Positions 36,140 through 44,585 of a stretch of DNA of 64,000 bases are shown here, one piece after another (the first letter of the stretch is position 1; each line of letters opens with the position of its first letter). This stretch comes from Haloplasma contractile SSD-17B (GTDB lineage: Bacteria > Bacillota_I > Bacilli_A > Haloplasmatales > Haloplasmataceae): assembly GCF_000215935.2 (NCBI RefSeq), contig NZ_AFNU02000001.1:124001-188000 (forward strand). Reading direction: 5' to 3'. A program made the translations under genes and the position numbers. The notes beneath the pieces were generated by a model. It had not been told where the DNA came from. It did not search any database and saw nothing but the letters and a program-made list of their open reading frames with translations.

Positions 36140-36166
36140 AAAAAGAAGGCTTTATTTAAAGCCTTC
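36140..36166 (-). terminator. Intrinsic terminator of the YjcZ-like gene
   Basis: On the minus strand GAAGGCTTTA (36166-36157) pairs with TAAAGCCTTC (36154-36145) and runs into TTTTTAT. The stop codon of the small gene overlaps the stem. Confidence 0.75.
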
Positions 36167-36353
36167 ACACTAACAAGTTTGAATCTAGAATCTCCCGATA
36201 CAATAAAATAAATAGTACTAAGATTAGTGCGTATCCATCATAGTTATATTGATAACTATATGTTATTTTGCATGTGCACTCACTATTACTATAGCCGTTG
36301 TCATATCCATATTCGTAAGAGACTAAAAAAACATCCTTGTTTTTCTGACACAC
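36165..36353 (-). CDS. YjcZ-like small membrane protein
   Basis: The 62-residue product ends in a Tyr/Gly-rich segment followed by YDGYALILVLFILL. This resembles the FALIVVLFILL membrane segment of the YjcZ family of tiny sporulation proteins. Unlike the family, nine more residues follow. The GTG at 36353 overlaps its own AAGGTG site. ACAAGGATG just downstream would be a better start but is one base out of frame across a run of seven T, so the N terminus is doubtful. A dedicated terminator supports expression. A second, decayed copy lies upstream at 36469-36603. Confidence 0.55.
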   Translation of the reverse strand: MCQKNKDVFLVSYEYGYDNGYSNSECTCKITYSYQYNYDGYALILVLFILLYREILDSNLLV

Positions 36354-36468
36354 CTTATTTACTATATGCTAGTAACATCGATTTGCAAAGCGTGTATTAA
36401 ATAAAAGATGTGCAGCAATATGCTTCTGCCTCTTATTTCATTTTGTAATGAAACTTTTTAGTGTGTTG

Positions 36469-36603
36469 TCAGAAACATGATGTTCTAAAATTAACTAATA
36501 GGATAAATAATACTAGAATGACAAGTGCATAGCTGTAACTGTATCTGCGTCCATATTTAAGAATTATAGTTAGATGGCTACCTATGTTACCATAACTATA
36601 TTC
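36469..36603 (-). pseudogene. Decayed second YjcZ-like copy
   Basis: An open frame without ATG, GTG or TTG gives YGRRYSYSYALVILVLFILL and six more residues, then TGA at 36469. The hydrophobic segment aligns with that of the intact copy at 36165-36353. An in-frame TAG (36604-36606) stands just before it, with a TGA two codons further out. It looks like a tandem duplicate that has lost its start. The region 36354-36771 has no other gene. Confidence 0.55.
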
Positions 36604-36771
36604 CTACATTCAGCACTCTTCTAAGGTATGAGTTCACTAACACTATATGTTTTATCAGTCATTAGGCGTGTACAATTATCACGAAATGAATTAAATTTGT
36701 TTTAAATCGCTATTAAATAGTGTAAAATGAGTGTTATGAGGGATTGACATATTGGTAAGGGTTGGATTCGA

Positions 36772-38019
36772 ATGATAAAAAAAGTACTAAATTATATTAT
36801 AGATAGCTTTGCTTTCATCAACATCAAACTGTTGTATAGAAACTTAATTAATCATTTCAGACATATGGATCGGATTAATATGATTTTAATTATTGCACTT
36901 AATCTAATCGGCTTCTTAATGATTTTTAGTAGCAGTAGTATGTCACCTTGGTATTCGGCGTTAACAAAAGGGAACCCCTATCATTTTATCCAGAAACAAA
37001 CCCAATGGTTATTTTTATCATCAATCATTTTTCTTTATATTCTTTCCATTCCACTCCGTAAATTGTATAATTATGCGTGGATCATTGGTATTCTAAATAT
37101 TCTTGCCCTTTTAGGTGTTTTGCTATTTGGATATGAATATAATAATGCAAAGAGTTGGTTTGACCTAAAGGTGATGACATTACAACCTGCTGAGTTTGTA
37201 AAGATTGGTATGATCATCTTTCTTGCTTGGTATTTTGATGCAATTAAACGGTTTAATAATCAAATGAAGATTAAAAACAAAATGCTACAATGGTTTGTCA
37301 AATTCTCATTGGCAATCATTTTTCCAATCGGTTATATTACCATCATATTTGGATTAGTCTTTATTCAACCGGACCTTGGAAGTGCTATGGCGTTGTTTTT
37401 TATTGGGTTTATTGTATTCTTAGTGAGTGGAGTTAGTATTAAAGTTATTTTTAGTTTGGTGACACTAGGTACACTTGTTGCAACACCCTCAATTTATTAC
37501 ATCATAACCAAAACGAAGCTAATTCCCTCTTATCAAATCATGCGATTTAAAATTTGGCTAGATCCTTTTATCGATCCACTGGGATACGGATATCAACTTA
37601 TTAATGGTTATATTGCAATCGCACTAGGAGGAATAACAGGTGTTGGACTTGGTAGTAGTGAGCAAAAGTTAGGGTTTATACCAGAACCATATAATGACTT
37701 TATTGCAACAATCATCGCAGAAGAGACGGGACTTATTGGGATCATTGTAGTCGTACTAATTTACTTGGTATTTACGTTGCGTAGCTTAAAACTTATTTTA
37801 GTATATGAAAACTCCTTATATACTAGTCTAATAGTGGTAGGAGTAAGTGCTATGATTTTTATGCAAGCTTTTATTAATTTAGGAGGGGTGAGTGGGCTGA
37901 TTCCACTTACAGGAATTACTCTTCCATTTATCAGTTACGGTGGTTCTTCGTTACTGTCAATGTTTATAGGAATTGGACTGTTACAAAACATTTCGGCTAC
38001 ATATACTAAGAATAGATAG
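36772..38019 (+). CDS. SEDS-family peptidoglycan polymerase (FtsW/RodA/SpoVE type)
   Basis: The 415-residue protein has about ten membrane segments and is a glycan polymerase partnered by a class B PBP. Diagnostic elements include QPAEFVKIGMI, QPDLGSAMALFF, NDFIATIIAEETGLIG and ITLPFISYGGSSL; the last is the FtsW/SpoVE form. The N-terminal 30 residues before TM1 are unusually long. The ribosome site is weak (AAGGGTTGG), and ATG 36772 is the first start in frame. Which of division, elongation or spore cortex it serves cannot be told from this locus alone. Confidence 0.9.
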   Translation: MIKKVLNYIIDSFAFINIKLLYRNLINHFRHMDRINMILIIALNLIGFLMIFSSSSMSPWYSALTKGNPYHFIQKQTQWLFLSSIIFLYILSIPLRKLYNYAWIIGILNILALLGVLLFGYEYNNAKSWFDLKVMTLQPAEFVKIGMIIFLAWYFDAIKRFNNQMKIKNKMLQWFVKFSLAIIFPIGYITIIFGLVFIQPDLGSAMALFFIGFIVFLVSGVSIKVIFSLVTLGTLVATPSIYYIITKTKLIPSYQIMRFKIWLDPFIDPLGYGYQLINGYIAIALGGITGVGLGSSEQKLGFIPEPYNDFIATIIAEETGLIGIIVVVLIYLVFTLRSLKLILVYENSLYTSLIVVGVSAMIFMQAFINLGGVSGLIPLTGITLPFISYGGSSLLSMFIGIGLLQNISATYTKNR

Positions 38020-38143
38020 ACTAAAATTAATGATCGAACAATAACTTCAAAATCTAAAAAACGCAAATAAATCATTCAAATCTTTCACATTTTTGCTTCT
38101 TTAAAATATGTTATTAGTAGAGATATAATAAGGAGGAGTGTAT

Positions 38144-38569
38144 ATGTCGAAAGCATTAGATGAATTTAAAGAGTTCGTAAGAACGTATCCAAAGTTAAAA
38201 CATGATGTACGAGACGGAAAACGTTCATGGCAATCAATCTATGAAGAATGGGTACTTCTCGGTGATGATGGTAGTTGGGATGAATTTAAAGAAGATGCAG
38301 AACCTCAGCCTGTGGATGCTAAAGAATCTAAAGCGTCATCATCAATTGATTCAAGTGAACTACTAAAATCAGCGTTATCTTATGTGAAAAAATTAAATCC
38401 AGACGATATTACGAAAACATTATCATCCGTTCAAAAAGTAGTTGGAATATTCCAGGGGCTTTCTTCAGGATCAGGAGATAATAAACAGAAGGTTAACTTT
38501 ACACCAAAACGCCGAGTAGATCCATTATTTAGACGATACGACGACTATGACTATTATGATGGAGAGTAG
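38144..38569 (+). CDS. ylbD: YlbD-like putative coat protein
   Basis: The 141-residue protein has the YlbD family N-terminal motif (LDEFKEFVRTYPKLKHDVRD, then SWQSIYEEWVLLG) and an acidic Tyr-rich tail (RRYDDYDYYDGE). YlbD is annotated as a spore-coat-like protein in Bacillus. AAGGAGG lies 7 bases before ATG 38144, better than the upstream GTG 38138. The gene is followed at 2 bases by ylbE, then ylbF and ylbG, the same order as in B. subtilis. Confidence 0.88.
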   Translation: MSKALDEFKEFVRTYPKLKHDVRDGKRSWQSIYEEWVLLGDDGSWDEFKEDAEPQPVDAKESKASSSIDSSELLKSALSYVKKLNPDDITKTLSSVQKVVGIFQGLSSGSGDNKQKVNFTPKRRVDPLFRRYDDYDYYDGE

Positions 38570-38571
38570 TT

Positions 38572-38802
38572 ATGCAAAAGGATATACTAGACAAACTATA
38601 CAAAGAGGATGCGCTCTTATTTTATTTAAGAACGCATCCTGAATGGTATCGAATCCTAGAGCGAGACCCGAGTCAAATTAAACAATTTGAAAAGATTGCC
38701 AAGGATGAAATGAAACTGACGTTTCATCATAAAATAAATAATATAAAAAATCAAATGCAAATCATGAATATGATGATTGAATACATTAACAAATCAAACT
38801 AA
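38572..38802 (+). CDS. ylbE: YlbE-like protein
   Basis: The 76-residue protein has the YlbE pattern LRTHPEWYRILERDPSQ followed by FEKIAKDEMKLTFHHKI. Function is unknown. Its ribosome site (GGAGAG) lies in the end of ylbD, so translation is coupled. Confidence 0.87.
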   Translation: MQKDILDKLYKEDALLFYLRTHPEWYRILERDPSQIKQFEKIAKDEMKLTFHHKINNIKNQMQIMNMMIEYINKSN

Positions 38803-38830
38803 TTATAGTATAATGGATATAGGTGATAAC

Positions 38831-39211
38831 ATGAACAATCAATTAATCTATGAAGCAGCATATGAATTATCAGAACGAATCAAAAACTCTACTACTTACA
38901 AGGATTTCATCCGCTGTGAGCGTGAATTATCAACGAATGATGAAATCAAAAAGATATTAGCTGATTTTAATCGTAAAAAAGAGCAATTAGAAGAAGCTAA
39001 GAAATATGGAAACTATTACCCGGGCTATGATAAAGTGGTCAAGGCTTTTCAAGAATCAAAAATTAATTTAATGAAAAATCCTGTGTTTAAGGAATACAAA
39101 CAAAAGGAAAAACAGCTTGATCATATTCTATATCAAGTAACAGAAAGCATATCGACTGCAGTATCAGAAAATGTAAAATTTGATGTAAAGAAGCATTTAT
39201 TTAATTTGTAG
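38831..39211 (+). CDS. ylbF: YlbF family regulator (Y-complex subunit)
   Basis: The 126-residue helical protein fits YlbF (Com_YlbF). In B. subtilis it joins YmcA and YaaT in the complex that acts on RNase Y in mRNA maturation and affects competence, biofilm and sporulation. The frame extends upstream, but AGGTGAT at 38821 fixes ATG 38831. RNase J, the other mRNA-decay nuclease, is in this window; ymcA and yaaT are not. Confidence 0.9.
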   Translation: MNNQLIYEAAYELSERIKNSTTYKDFIRCERELSTNDEIKKILADFNRKKEQLEEAKKYGNYYPGYDKVVKAFQESKINLMKNPVFKEYKQKEKQLDHILYQVTESISTAVSENVKFDVKKHLFNL

Positions 39212-39231
39212 ATGAAGGCGAGGTTAAACTA

Positions 39232-39462
39232 ATGGAGATAGCAAGAGACCTACTAATTATTTACTACGCAAATCCATATGTATTGAAGAAAGTATCACGC
39301 TATGGAAACTTAGTATATCGATCCAAAAAAAATAAGTTTGTATACTTATATGTGAATAAAAATAAAAGTGACCACGTGATAGGAGAAATTAATAAGTTAA
39401 AGGGTGTTAGAAAGATCGAGAAATCACTTAATGATTTAGAGCCATTTTCATTTAGTATCTAA
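39232..39462 (+). CDS. ylbG: YlbG family (DUF2129) protein
   Basis: The 76-residue protein resembles DUF2129: RDLLIIYYANPYVLKKVSRY, then KFVYLYVNKNKSDHVIGEI. Function is unknown. It is the last gene of the ylb operon and is followed by a terminator. Confidence 0.87.
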   Translation: MEIARDLLIIYYANPYVLKKVSRYGNLVYRSKKNKFVYLYVNKNKSDHVIGEINKLKGVRKIEKSLNDLEPFSFSI

Positions 39463-39508
39463 ACAAAGGGATCGATTGCGTTCAATTGCATATACATAGT
39501 CTTATGCT

Positions 39509-39535
39509 AAGAGAACAAAAATGTTCTCTTTTTTT
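39509..39535 (+). terminator. Intrinsic terminator after ylbG
   Basis: AGAGAACA and TGTTCTCT form an 8-bp stem with a 4-nt loop and seven T. Confidence 0.88.
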
Positions 39536-39536
39536 C

Positions 39537-39564
39537 TTGACAATGTTATGTTTAATGGTATAAT
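39537..39564 (+). promoter_or_regulatory. Promoter of rpsP-khpA
   Basis: TTGACA (39537-39542), a 16-base spacer and TATAAT (39559-39564), with TGG directly before the -10 (extended). Confidence 0.9.
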
Positions 39565-39617
39565 TAGTTGGTGTCAAGGAAAAATACTTAACAGATAAAA
39601 TAACGGAGGTAATAAAA

Positions 39618-39890
39618 ATGGCTGTAAAATTAAGATTACAAAGACGTGGATCAAATAAACGTCCATTCTACAGAATAGTAGTTGCAAATAATACATCACC
39701 ACGTGATGGGAGATTTATTGAAATTATAGGAACTTATAATCCTTTAACTGAACCAGCGGCTTTAAAAATCGATGAGGAAAGAGCCTTAAACTGGTTAAAA
39801 GAGGGAGCGCAACCGACGGATACAGTTCGCTCATTATTCTCTAAACAAGGAATCATGGAGAAGTTCCACAACATTAAGAACGGTAAATAA
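39618..39890 (+). CDS. rpsP: Ribosomal protein S16 (bS16)
   Basis: The 90-residue 30S protein has the signatures [20 protein letters not shown] and [23 protein letters not shown] lies before ATG 39618. khpA starts 2 bases after its stop. In B. subtilis the order rpsP-khpA-rimM-trmD-rplS is unbroken; here a leftward permease gene and 1.6 kb separate khpA from rimM. Confidence 0.97.
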   Translation: MAVKLRLQRRGSNKRPFYRIVVANNTSPRDGRFIEIIGTYNPLTEPAALKIDEERALNWLKEGAQPTDTVRSLFSKQGIMEKFHNIKNGK

Positions 39891-39892
39891 TT

Positions 39893-40138
39893 ATGGATAT
39901 GGAAAAACTAATTGCAACAATTTTAGAACCATTAGTAGACCATAAAGATGACTTAGTTGTTAAGGAACTACCAGAAGATGCAGAAGGATTTACAATCTAT
40001 GAAGTGCTTGTAAATCAAGAAGATGTTGGTCGTGTAATTGGTAAGCGAGGAAGAATCGCTCAAGCCGTAAGGTCAATATGTTATGCTGCAGCTACTAAAG
40101 AAGGAAAGAAGATCAGAATTAATATTGATCACTTTTAA
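39893..40138 (+). CDS. khpA: KH-domain RNA-binding protein KhpA
   Basis: The 81-residue protein is a single KH domain with the GxxG loop IGKRGRIAQAVR. KhpA pairs with KhpB/Jag as an RNA chaperone that affects cell elongation. It has only a weak ribosome site of its own and is probably translated by coupling from rpsP. A second in-frame ATG at 39899 is possible. Confidence 0.93.
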   Translation: MDMEKLIATILEPLVDHKDDLVVKELPEDAEGFTIYEVLVNQEDVGRVIGKRGRIAQAVRSICYAAATKEGKKIRINIDHF

Positions 40139-40140
40139 TA

Positions 40141-40184
40141 AAAAAACGCGTCCTATCTAATTTTAGACAGGACGTGTTTTTTTT
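40141..40184. terminator. Intrinsic terminator after khpA
   Basis: AAAAAACGCGTCCT pairs with AGGACGTGTTTTTT (one G-T pair). TCTA/TAGA extends the pairing inside. A-rich and T-rich flanks let it serve both directions. Confidence 0.88.
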
Positions 40185-40247
40185 ATTAAAAAATAGGTAG
40201 TTAAAAAACGCTTATTTAAAAATCTTTTTGTAAACATATGACCTAAA

Positions 40248-41336
40248 CTATCGATAAAGTCTGGATTTATAGGCGTAAAACACTTCTTTTATAATGATGA
40301 ACAAAGGTATTGCAATGATGAGTCCGACCACTCCAAACAACACACTACCGGTCGCCATGCAAATAATGATGACTAACGGATGAAGATTGAGTTGTTTGCC
40401 AAAAATAATAGGTTGACCAATATCTCCATCAAATTGTTGTAGGAAGAAAATGATTAGTAAGATAAAGAGAAGTATATGAGGAGATTGGAGATATGCATAT
40501 ATTGATAAAGGAATCCCCCCTAAATAAGGTCCTAGATAAGGGATGAAGTTTGTGAGTGCGAATAAAACTGCAAACAAAAACGAGTGGTTTAACCCGATGA
40601 GTGAGAATAGAGAAAATGAGCCAAGAAACATGTATATAAAGACTAAAAGTTGACCGCGAATATATAAACCTAGTTTTCTGTCAATTCTTTTAAAGAGATG
40701 CTTAATAGTATCCTGTTCATTTCTAGGAGTTAACTTTAAAAGTGAATTTAGTATAAGATCGTAATCCTTTACCATCATAAAAATGATAATAGGAATCAGT
40801 AAACATATCCATAAAAAGCTGGCAAATTGCTTCATTAAATGAAGGATTAAACGTGTTGAATTGCTTTCTTTAAAGAATGACGTTCGATTTGTAAATTGTT
40901 TGAGTATTTGACTCAGTGTACCTGATTGTAAAAATTCATGCTTTTGCTCGAAAGTCTTTACTTGTAGTAGCAATTGATCTTTGTAATGTGGAAATTCACG
41001 AATTAAATTATTTATTTGAGTGAACAGTAAAGGAATAAAGTATTCAATAAACATTAGTACACTTACTAATAAAAATGCCATAAATAAAGAAGTTGATACC
41101 CATGTTTTTACATGGCTTTTTCGTTCAATCCATAATAGTACAGGCCTAAAAATATAAACAATGACAAAACTAATTAAAAAAGGAATTAGTATAGCCACTA
41201 TAACCATTCCTAATGCTTTAAATATCTTTTGAGAAACTAAAAGTTTAGCCATATAAAAATTTAATAGAATAAGAAAAAAAATCGTACCGTTATAGAGATG
41301 ACGTTTTGTTTCAATTAACGATTTTAATGTCTTCAT
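40248..41336 (-). CDS. AI-2E family transporter (PerM/YtvI-like permease)
   Basis: The 362-residue membrane protein has about eight segments and a long central soluble stretch. Family hallmarks are FIPYLGPYLGGIPLSIYAY, GDIGQPIIFGKQLNLHP and GVVGLIIAIPLFIIIKEV. Members include Na+/H+ antiporters and the E. coli TqsA exporter; the substrate here is unknown. The frame starts at 41357, but GGGGGGC just before ATG 41336 fixes the start. It is oriented against its neighbours and splits the usual rpsP-rimM order. Confidence 0.9.
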   Translation of the reverse strand: MKTLKSLIETKRHLYNGTIFFLILLNFYMAKLLVSQKIFKALGMVIVAILIPFLISFVIVYIFRPVLLWIERKSHVKTWVSTSLFMAFLLVSVLMFIEYFIPLLFTQINNLIREFPHYKDQLLLQVKTFEQKHEFLQSGTLSQILKQFTNRTSFFKESNSTRLILHLMKQFASFLWICLLIPIIIFMMVKDYDLILNSLLKLTPRNEQDTIKHLFKRIDRKLGLYIRGQLLVFIYMFLGSFSLFSLIGLNHSFLFAVLFALTNFIPYLGPYLGGIPLSIYAYLQSPHILLFILLIIFFLQQFDGDIGQPIIFGKQLNLHPLVIIICMATGSVLFGVVGLIIAIPLFIIIKEVFYAYKSRLYR

Positions 41337-41480
41337 AAAAGCCCCCCAGCCCAACATAATTACTTATATAAAATTATATCATAATTAATTATGAATAAAA
41401 TAGAGGAATTGTAAAAAAATGTAAAATGTAACTGAAACCTATAATTGAAGCATTCTTTCAGTTAACACTAGTAACTTTAA

Positions 41481-41509
41481 TTGAAATTACAGGAAAAATA
41501 GTATATACT
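41481..41509 (+). promoter_or_regulatory. Promoter upstream of rimM (distal)
   Basis: TTGAAA (41481-41486), a 17-base spacer and TATACT (41504-41509). The leader to rimM would be about 260 nt. The 41358-41775 gap holds this and the proximal element below, with no ORF. Confidence 0.55.
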
Positions 41510-41625
41510 TTATTTGTTTCAAATACAAACGATTCATACTATTATTTGACCAATCCGTTTATTTTGTACTACGCTGTATTCGTGAAACTACAATAAACTC
41601 TCGTGTGTCATAGATAGACAACGTA

Positions 41626-41634
41626 TGTTATAAT
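41626..41634 (+). promoter_or_regulatory. Extended -10 promoter upstream of rimM (proximal)
   Basis: TGTTATAAT is an extended -10. The -35 region is poor. Confidence 0.45.
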
Positions 41635-41775
41635 ACATAATGAAACATTGTCATTTATTCCATATACCTATAAAATGTTAAAATGATCAGGTAGAGGTTC
41701 TTTATTAAACAATTAAATAGCAATACAGTTGACTAACAGAACGATTAACTAAACGATAACTTAAGAGGTGTTTAT

Positions 41776-42282
41776 ATGAACGATTATTTATATGTAGGAA
41801 AAATTGCAAATACTCATGGACTAAAAGGTGAGCTGAAAATTAAATCTGATACTGACTTTAAAGAAGAACGATATAAAACGGGGAGTAAGCTTTATTTATC
41901 ATCTGGAGATGAAATGATCGAACTTGAAGTAGCAACTCATCGTGTTCATAAAAATTATGATTTAGTTAAATTTAAAGGGTTAGATAATATCAATGATGTT
42001 GAACAGTATAAGGGATGTACGGTTCATGTACATGAATCACAGCTAGATGAGTTGGATGATGGTGACTATTATTATAATGACTTGATTGGTTCTGCCGTAT
42101 ATGGTAATGACTATATAGGGATTGTAAAAGATGTCCTGAACCATGGAGCAAGTGATCTATTAGTTATAAAACGAGAATCAAAAAAAGAAGTCATGATTCC
42201 TTTTGTGGAAGAATTTGTTGAGACGGTTGATTTAGAAAAAAAAGAAATAAAAATTAATGAGATAGAAGGATTAATAGATTAG
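41776..42282 (+). CDS. rimM: 16S rRNA processing protein RimM
   Basis: The 168-residue assembly factor for the 30S head has the N-terminal RimM domain ([17 protein letters not shown]) and the C-terminal PRC-barrel ([31 protein letters not shown]). AGAGGTG precedes ATG 41776. trmD follows after 10 bases, the conserved order. Confidence 0.96.
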   Translation: MNDYLYVGKIANTHGLKGELKIKSDTDFKEERYKTGSKLYLSSGDEMIELEVATHRVHKNYDLVKFKGLDNINDVEQYKGCTVHVHESQLDELDDGDYYYNDLIGSAVYGNDYIGIVKDVLNHGASDLLVIKRESKKEVMIPFVEEFVETVDLEKKEIKINEIEGLID

Positions 42283-42292
42283 GAGTAAACGG

Positions 42293-43024
42293 ATGAAAAT
42301 TGATATATTAACACTATTTCCAGATATGATTGAGAGTGTGATCAAGGAATCTATTTTGGGTCGTGCAATCAATCAAAATTTAATTGAAGTTAATGTTATA
42401 AACTTTCGTGATTATACAGAGAATAAACACCATAAGGTAGACGATTATCCATACGGCGGTGGTGCAGGTATGGTACTCGCTCCTCAGCCAATTTTTGATG
42501 CTATCGATGCCATTGAAATGTCTAATAAAACAAAAGTCATTTTAACGAGTCCTCAAGGCCAAACCTTTAATCAAGACATTGCAACTTTACTGTCAAAAGA
42601 AGAACATCTTATCATTTTATGTGGTCATTATGAGGGATTTGATGAACGGATACGTACTGAATTAGTAGATCTTGAATTATCTATAGGTGATTATGTTCTG
42701 ACTGGTGGAGAACTTGCATCACTTGTTATTGTCGATTCAGTCTCAAGACTTATTCCTAATGTACTAGGAAAAGCTGAGTCACATCAAGATGACTCATTTT
42801 CTACTGGTTTACTCGAGTATCCTCACTATACTCGGCCATCTGATTTTAGAGGGCTTACGGTTCCTGATGTATTATTATCAGGTAATCATAAACGAATTGA
42901 ACAGTGGCGATTAAAAGAATCACTGAGACGTACCTATAAAAGAAGACCGGATTTACTCAAGAATCTCACACTCAATGAGCAAATGGTACGTATGTTAAGG
43001 GAAATTAGAGATGAAGAACGTTAG
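42293..43024 (+). CDS. trmD: tRNA (guanine-37-N1)-methyltransferase
   Basis: The 243-residue SPOUT methyltransferase makes m1G37 and prevents +1 frameshifting. Motifs are [32 protein letters not shown] and the trefoil-knot [22 protein letters not shown] precedes ATG 42293. It lies between rimM and rplS as usual. Confidence 0.97.
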   Translation: MKIDILTLFPDMIESVIKESILGRAINQNLIEVNVINFRDYTENKHHKVDDYPYGGGAGMVLAPQPIFDAIDAIEMSNKTKVILTSPQGQTFNQDIATLLSKEEHLIILCGHYEGFDERIRTELVDLELSIGDYVLTGGELASLVIVDSVSRLIPNVLGKAESHQDDSFSTGLLEYPHYTRPSDFRGLTVPDVLLSGNHKRIEQWRLKESLRRTYKRRPDLLKNLTLNEQMVRMLREIRDEER

Positions 43025-43100
43025 TAATACGACATTAAGGTAACTTTTTTGTCGATTATGTCATAAAAATAATGGAACCTTATATTAAAAACAAAAAGTA

Positions 43101-43129
43101 TTGCATTTTTATAGTAATTATGTTATCAT
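43101..43129 (+). promoter_or_regulatory. Promoter of rplS
   Basis: TTGCAT (43101-43106), a 17-base spacer and TATCAT (43124-43129), with TG one base before the -10. Confidence 0.7.
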
Positions 43130-43137
43130 TTTTCATG

Positions 43138-43222
43138 TGCTAAAAGTCTAGGCTTTTAGCCTAAAAACCATGTTCCGCTGGAGGTAAACCCTATGTATAG
43201 GTACTTTAATGAGCATCGGAAG
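43138..43222 (+). promoter_or_regulatory. L19 mRNA leader, candidate autoregulatory RNA
   Basis: The leader starts with GCTAAAAG/CTTTTAGC (8-bp stem). It continues with an outer pairing ATGTTC (43169-43174) to GAGCAT (43211-43216) that encloses CCTAT/ATAGG. Bacillota are known to have an L19 leader that binds L19. Position and layout fit, but class membership needs a covariance-model search. Confidence 0.6.
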
Positions 43223-43238
43223 AAGGAGCGTGAAACTA

Positions 43239-43583
43239 ATGAGCCAACAATTAATTAATGAAATCACTAAAGAGTACATGCGTGATGTTCCAAGTTTCCG
43301 TGCTGGTGATACAGTACAGGTACATGTTAAAATTACCGAGGGAGACCGTGAACGTATTCAGGTATTTGAAGGATTAGTGATCAAAAGACGCGGCGGTGGA
43401 ATTAGTGAAACATTTACAGTACGTAAGGTATCTTACGGTGTAGGTGTTGAACGTACATTCCCTGTGCATTCTCCAATCATTGATAAGGTTGTAGTTGCTA
43501 GAAGAGGTAAAGTGCGTCGTGCTAAGCTATATTACATCCGTAATTTATCAGCTAAAGCTTCTCGTATTAAAGAACGTCGATAA
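43239..43583 (+). CDS. rplS: Ribosomal protein L19 (bL19)
   Basis: The 114-residue 50S protein at the subunit interface is clear from [31 protein letters not shown] and [20 protein letters not shown]. The open frame starts at 43209, but AAGGAG at 43223-43228 and family length place the start at ATG 43239. Confidence 0.97.
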   Translation: MSQQLINEITKEYMRDVPSFRAGDTVQVHVKITEGDRERIQVFEGLVIKRRGGGISETFTVRKVSYGVGVERTFPVHSPIIDKVVVARRGKVRRAKLYYIRNLSAKASRIKERR

Positions 43584-43589
43584 CGATTT

Positions 43590-43625
43590 AAAGACTCACT
43601 GTGATTATAGTGAGTCTTTTTATCT
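43590..43625 (+). terminator. Intrinsic terminator after rplS
   Basis: AAAGACTCACT pairs perfectly with AGTGAGTCTTT around an 8-nt loop, followed by T. Confidence 0.9.
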
Positions 43626-43726
43626 ATGTAATCATAATTTATTTAAATTGTTTAATCATATAATAAAGTGTGCAGGATTGATGATAATAAAAAAGAAATA
43701 GTTTGCACAAGAAAAGAGTGATTATA

Positions 43727-44533
43727 ATGAATGATCAACCTAATAAAGAAGAGAATACTTCGGATCTCTTCAAAGAAATCGACCATCGGGAAAAAGTGGA
43801 AATTGATTTGAATCAAAGTAAGGCAGATGAGCCTTCAAATCTAGATACTGATGATCATAATTCCCTAAATAATCATAGTGTTAAAAAAATGGATAATCAG
43901 CCTTTGACGGATTGGGATCAATTCGATACTAGTAATCAACATAGTGAAAAGGATACAAATGATGATTCAAAAAAGAAAAAGTCATTGTCACGTGAAATTT
44001 TAGAATATGTCATTATATTTGCGATTACGATTTTAGCTGTTAATTTTATTCACAACAATGTATTTACCCCCGTATCAGTAGAAGGTGAATCAATGGAACC
44101 TACATTACATGACCAAGATTATTTATTCCTTTGGGAATTGGGTGATATTGATCGTTTTGACGTCATTGTTTTCAAGGCAACAAAAGATGATTACTATGTA
44201 AAACGTGTAATTGGAATGCCAGGTGATTCAATTCGTTATAAAAATAATCAGCTTTATATTAATAATCAATATTATGAAGAAGATTACTTTACTAATGGTG
44301 TAAAACAACCTACAGAATCATTTAACTCATCTGACGTCTGTAGAATTACAAACTTTCCCAATAACATTAGTTGTGAAAATGGTGTGATACCTGAAGGCTA
44401 TTATTTAGTTTTAGGTGATAATCGGACGAATAGTACGGATAGCAGAAGAATTGGATTAGTAAAGGAAGAGTCGATTTTAGGTAAAACAAAGTTTATATTG
44501 TATCCATTTGATCGAATAGGATCAATCGAATAA
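43727..44533 (+). CDS. lepB: Type I signal peptidase with long acidic N-terminal extension
   Basis: The 268-residue membrane serine protease removes signal peptides at the outer face. The catalytic Ser122 (GESMEPTL) and Lys159 (YVKRVIGMPGD) are present, as are the late boxes GYYLVLGDNRTNSTDSRRIG. A single membrane segment spans about 91-108. The 87 residues before it are rich in Asp, Asn and Ser, end in SKKKKSLSRE, and have no counterpart in B. subtilis SipS-type enzymes. This head should lie in the cytosol. AAGAGTGATT precedes ATG 43727. The position between rplS and rbgA is conserved in several Bacillota. Confidence 0.94.
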   Translation: MNDQPNKEENTSDLFKEIDHREKVEIDLNQSKADEPSNLDTDDHNSLNNHSVKKMDNQPLTDWDQFDTSNQHSEKDTNDDSKKKKSLSREILEYVIIFAITILAVNFIHNNVFTPVSVEGESMEPTLHDQDYLFLWELGDIDRFDVIVFKATKDDYYVKRVIGMPGDSIRYKNNQLYINNQYYEEDYFTNGVKQPTESFNSSDVCRITNFPNNISCENGVIPEGYYLVLGDNRTNSTDSRRIGLVKEESILGKTKFILYPFDRIGSIE

Positions 44534-44585
44534 AATGAATACTGGTAGAGGTTGACATAAAGATGAGATGCAGAAAGGTGATTTT

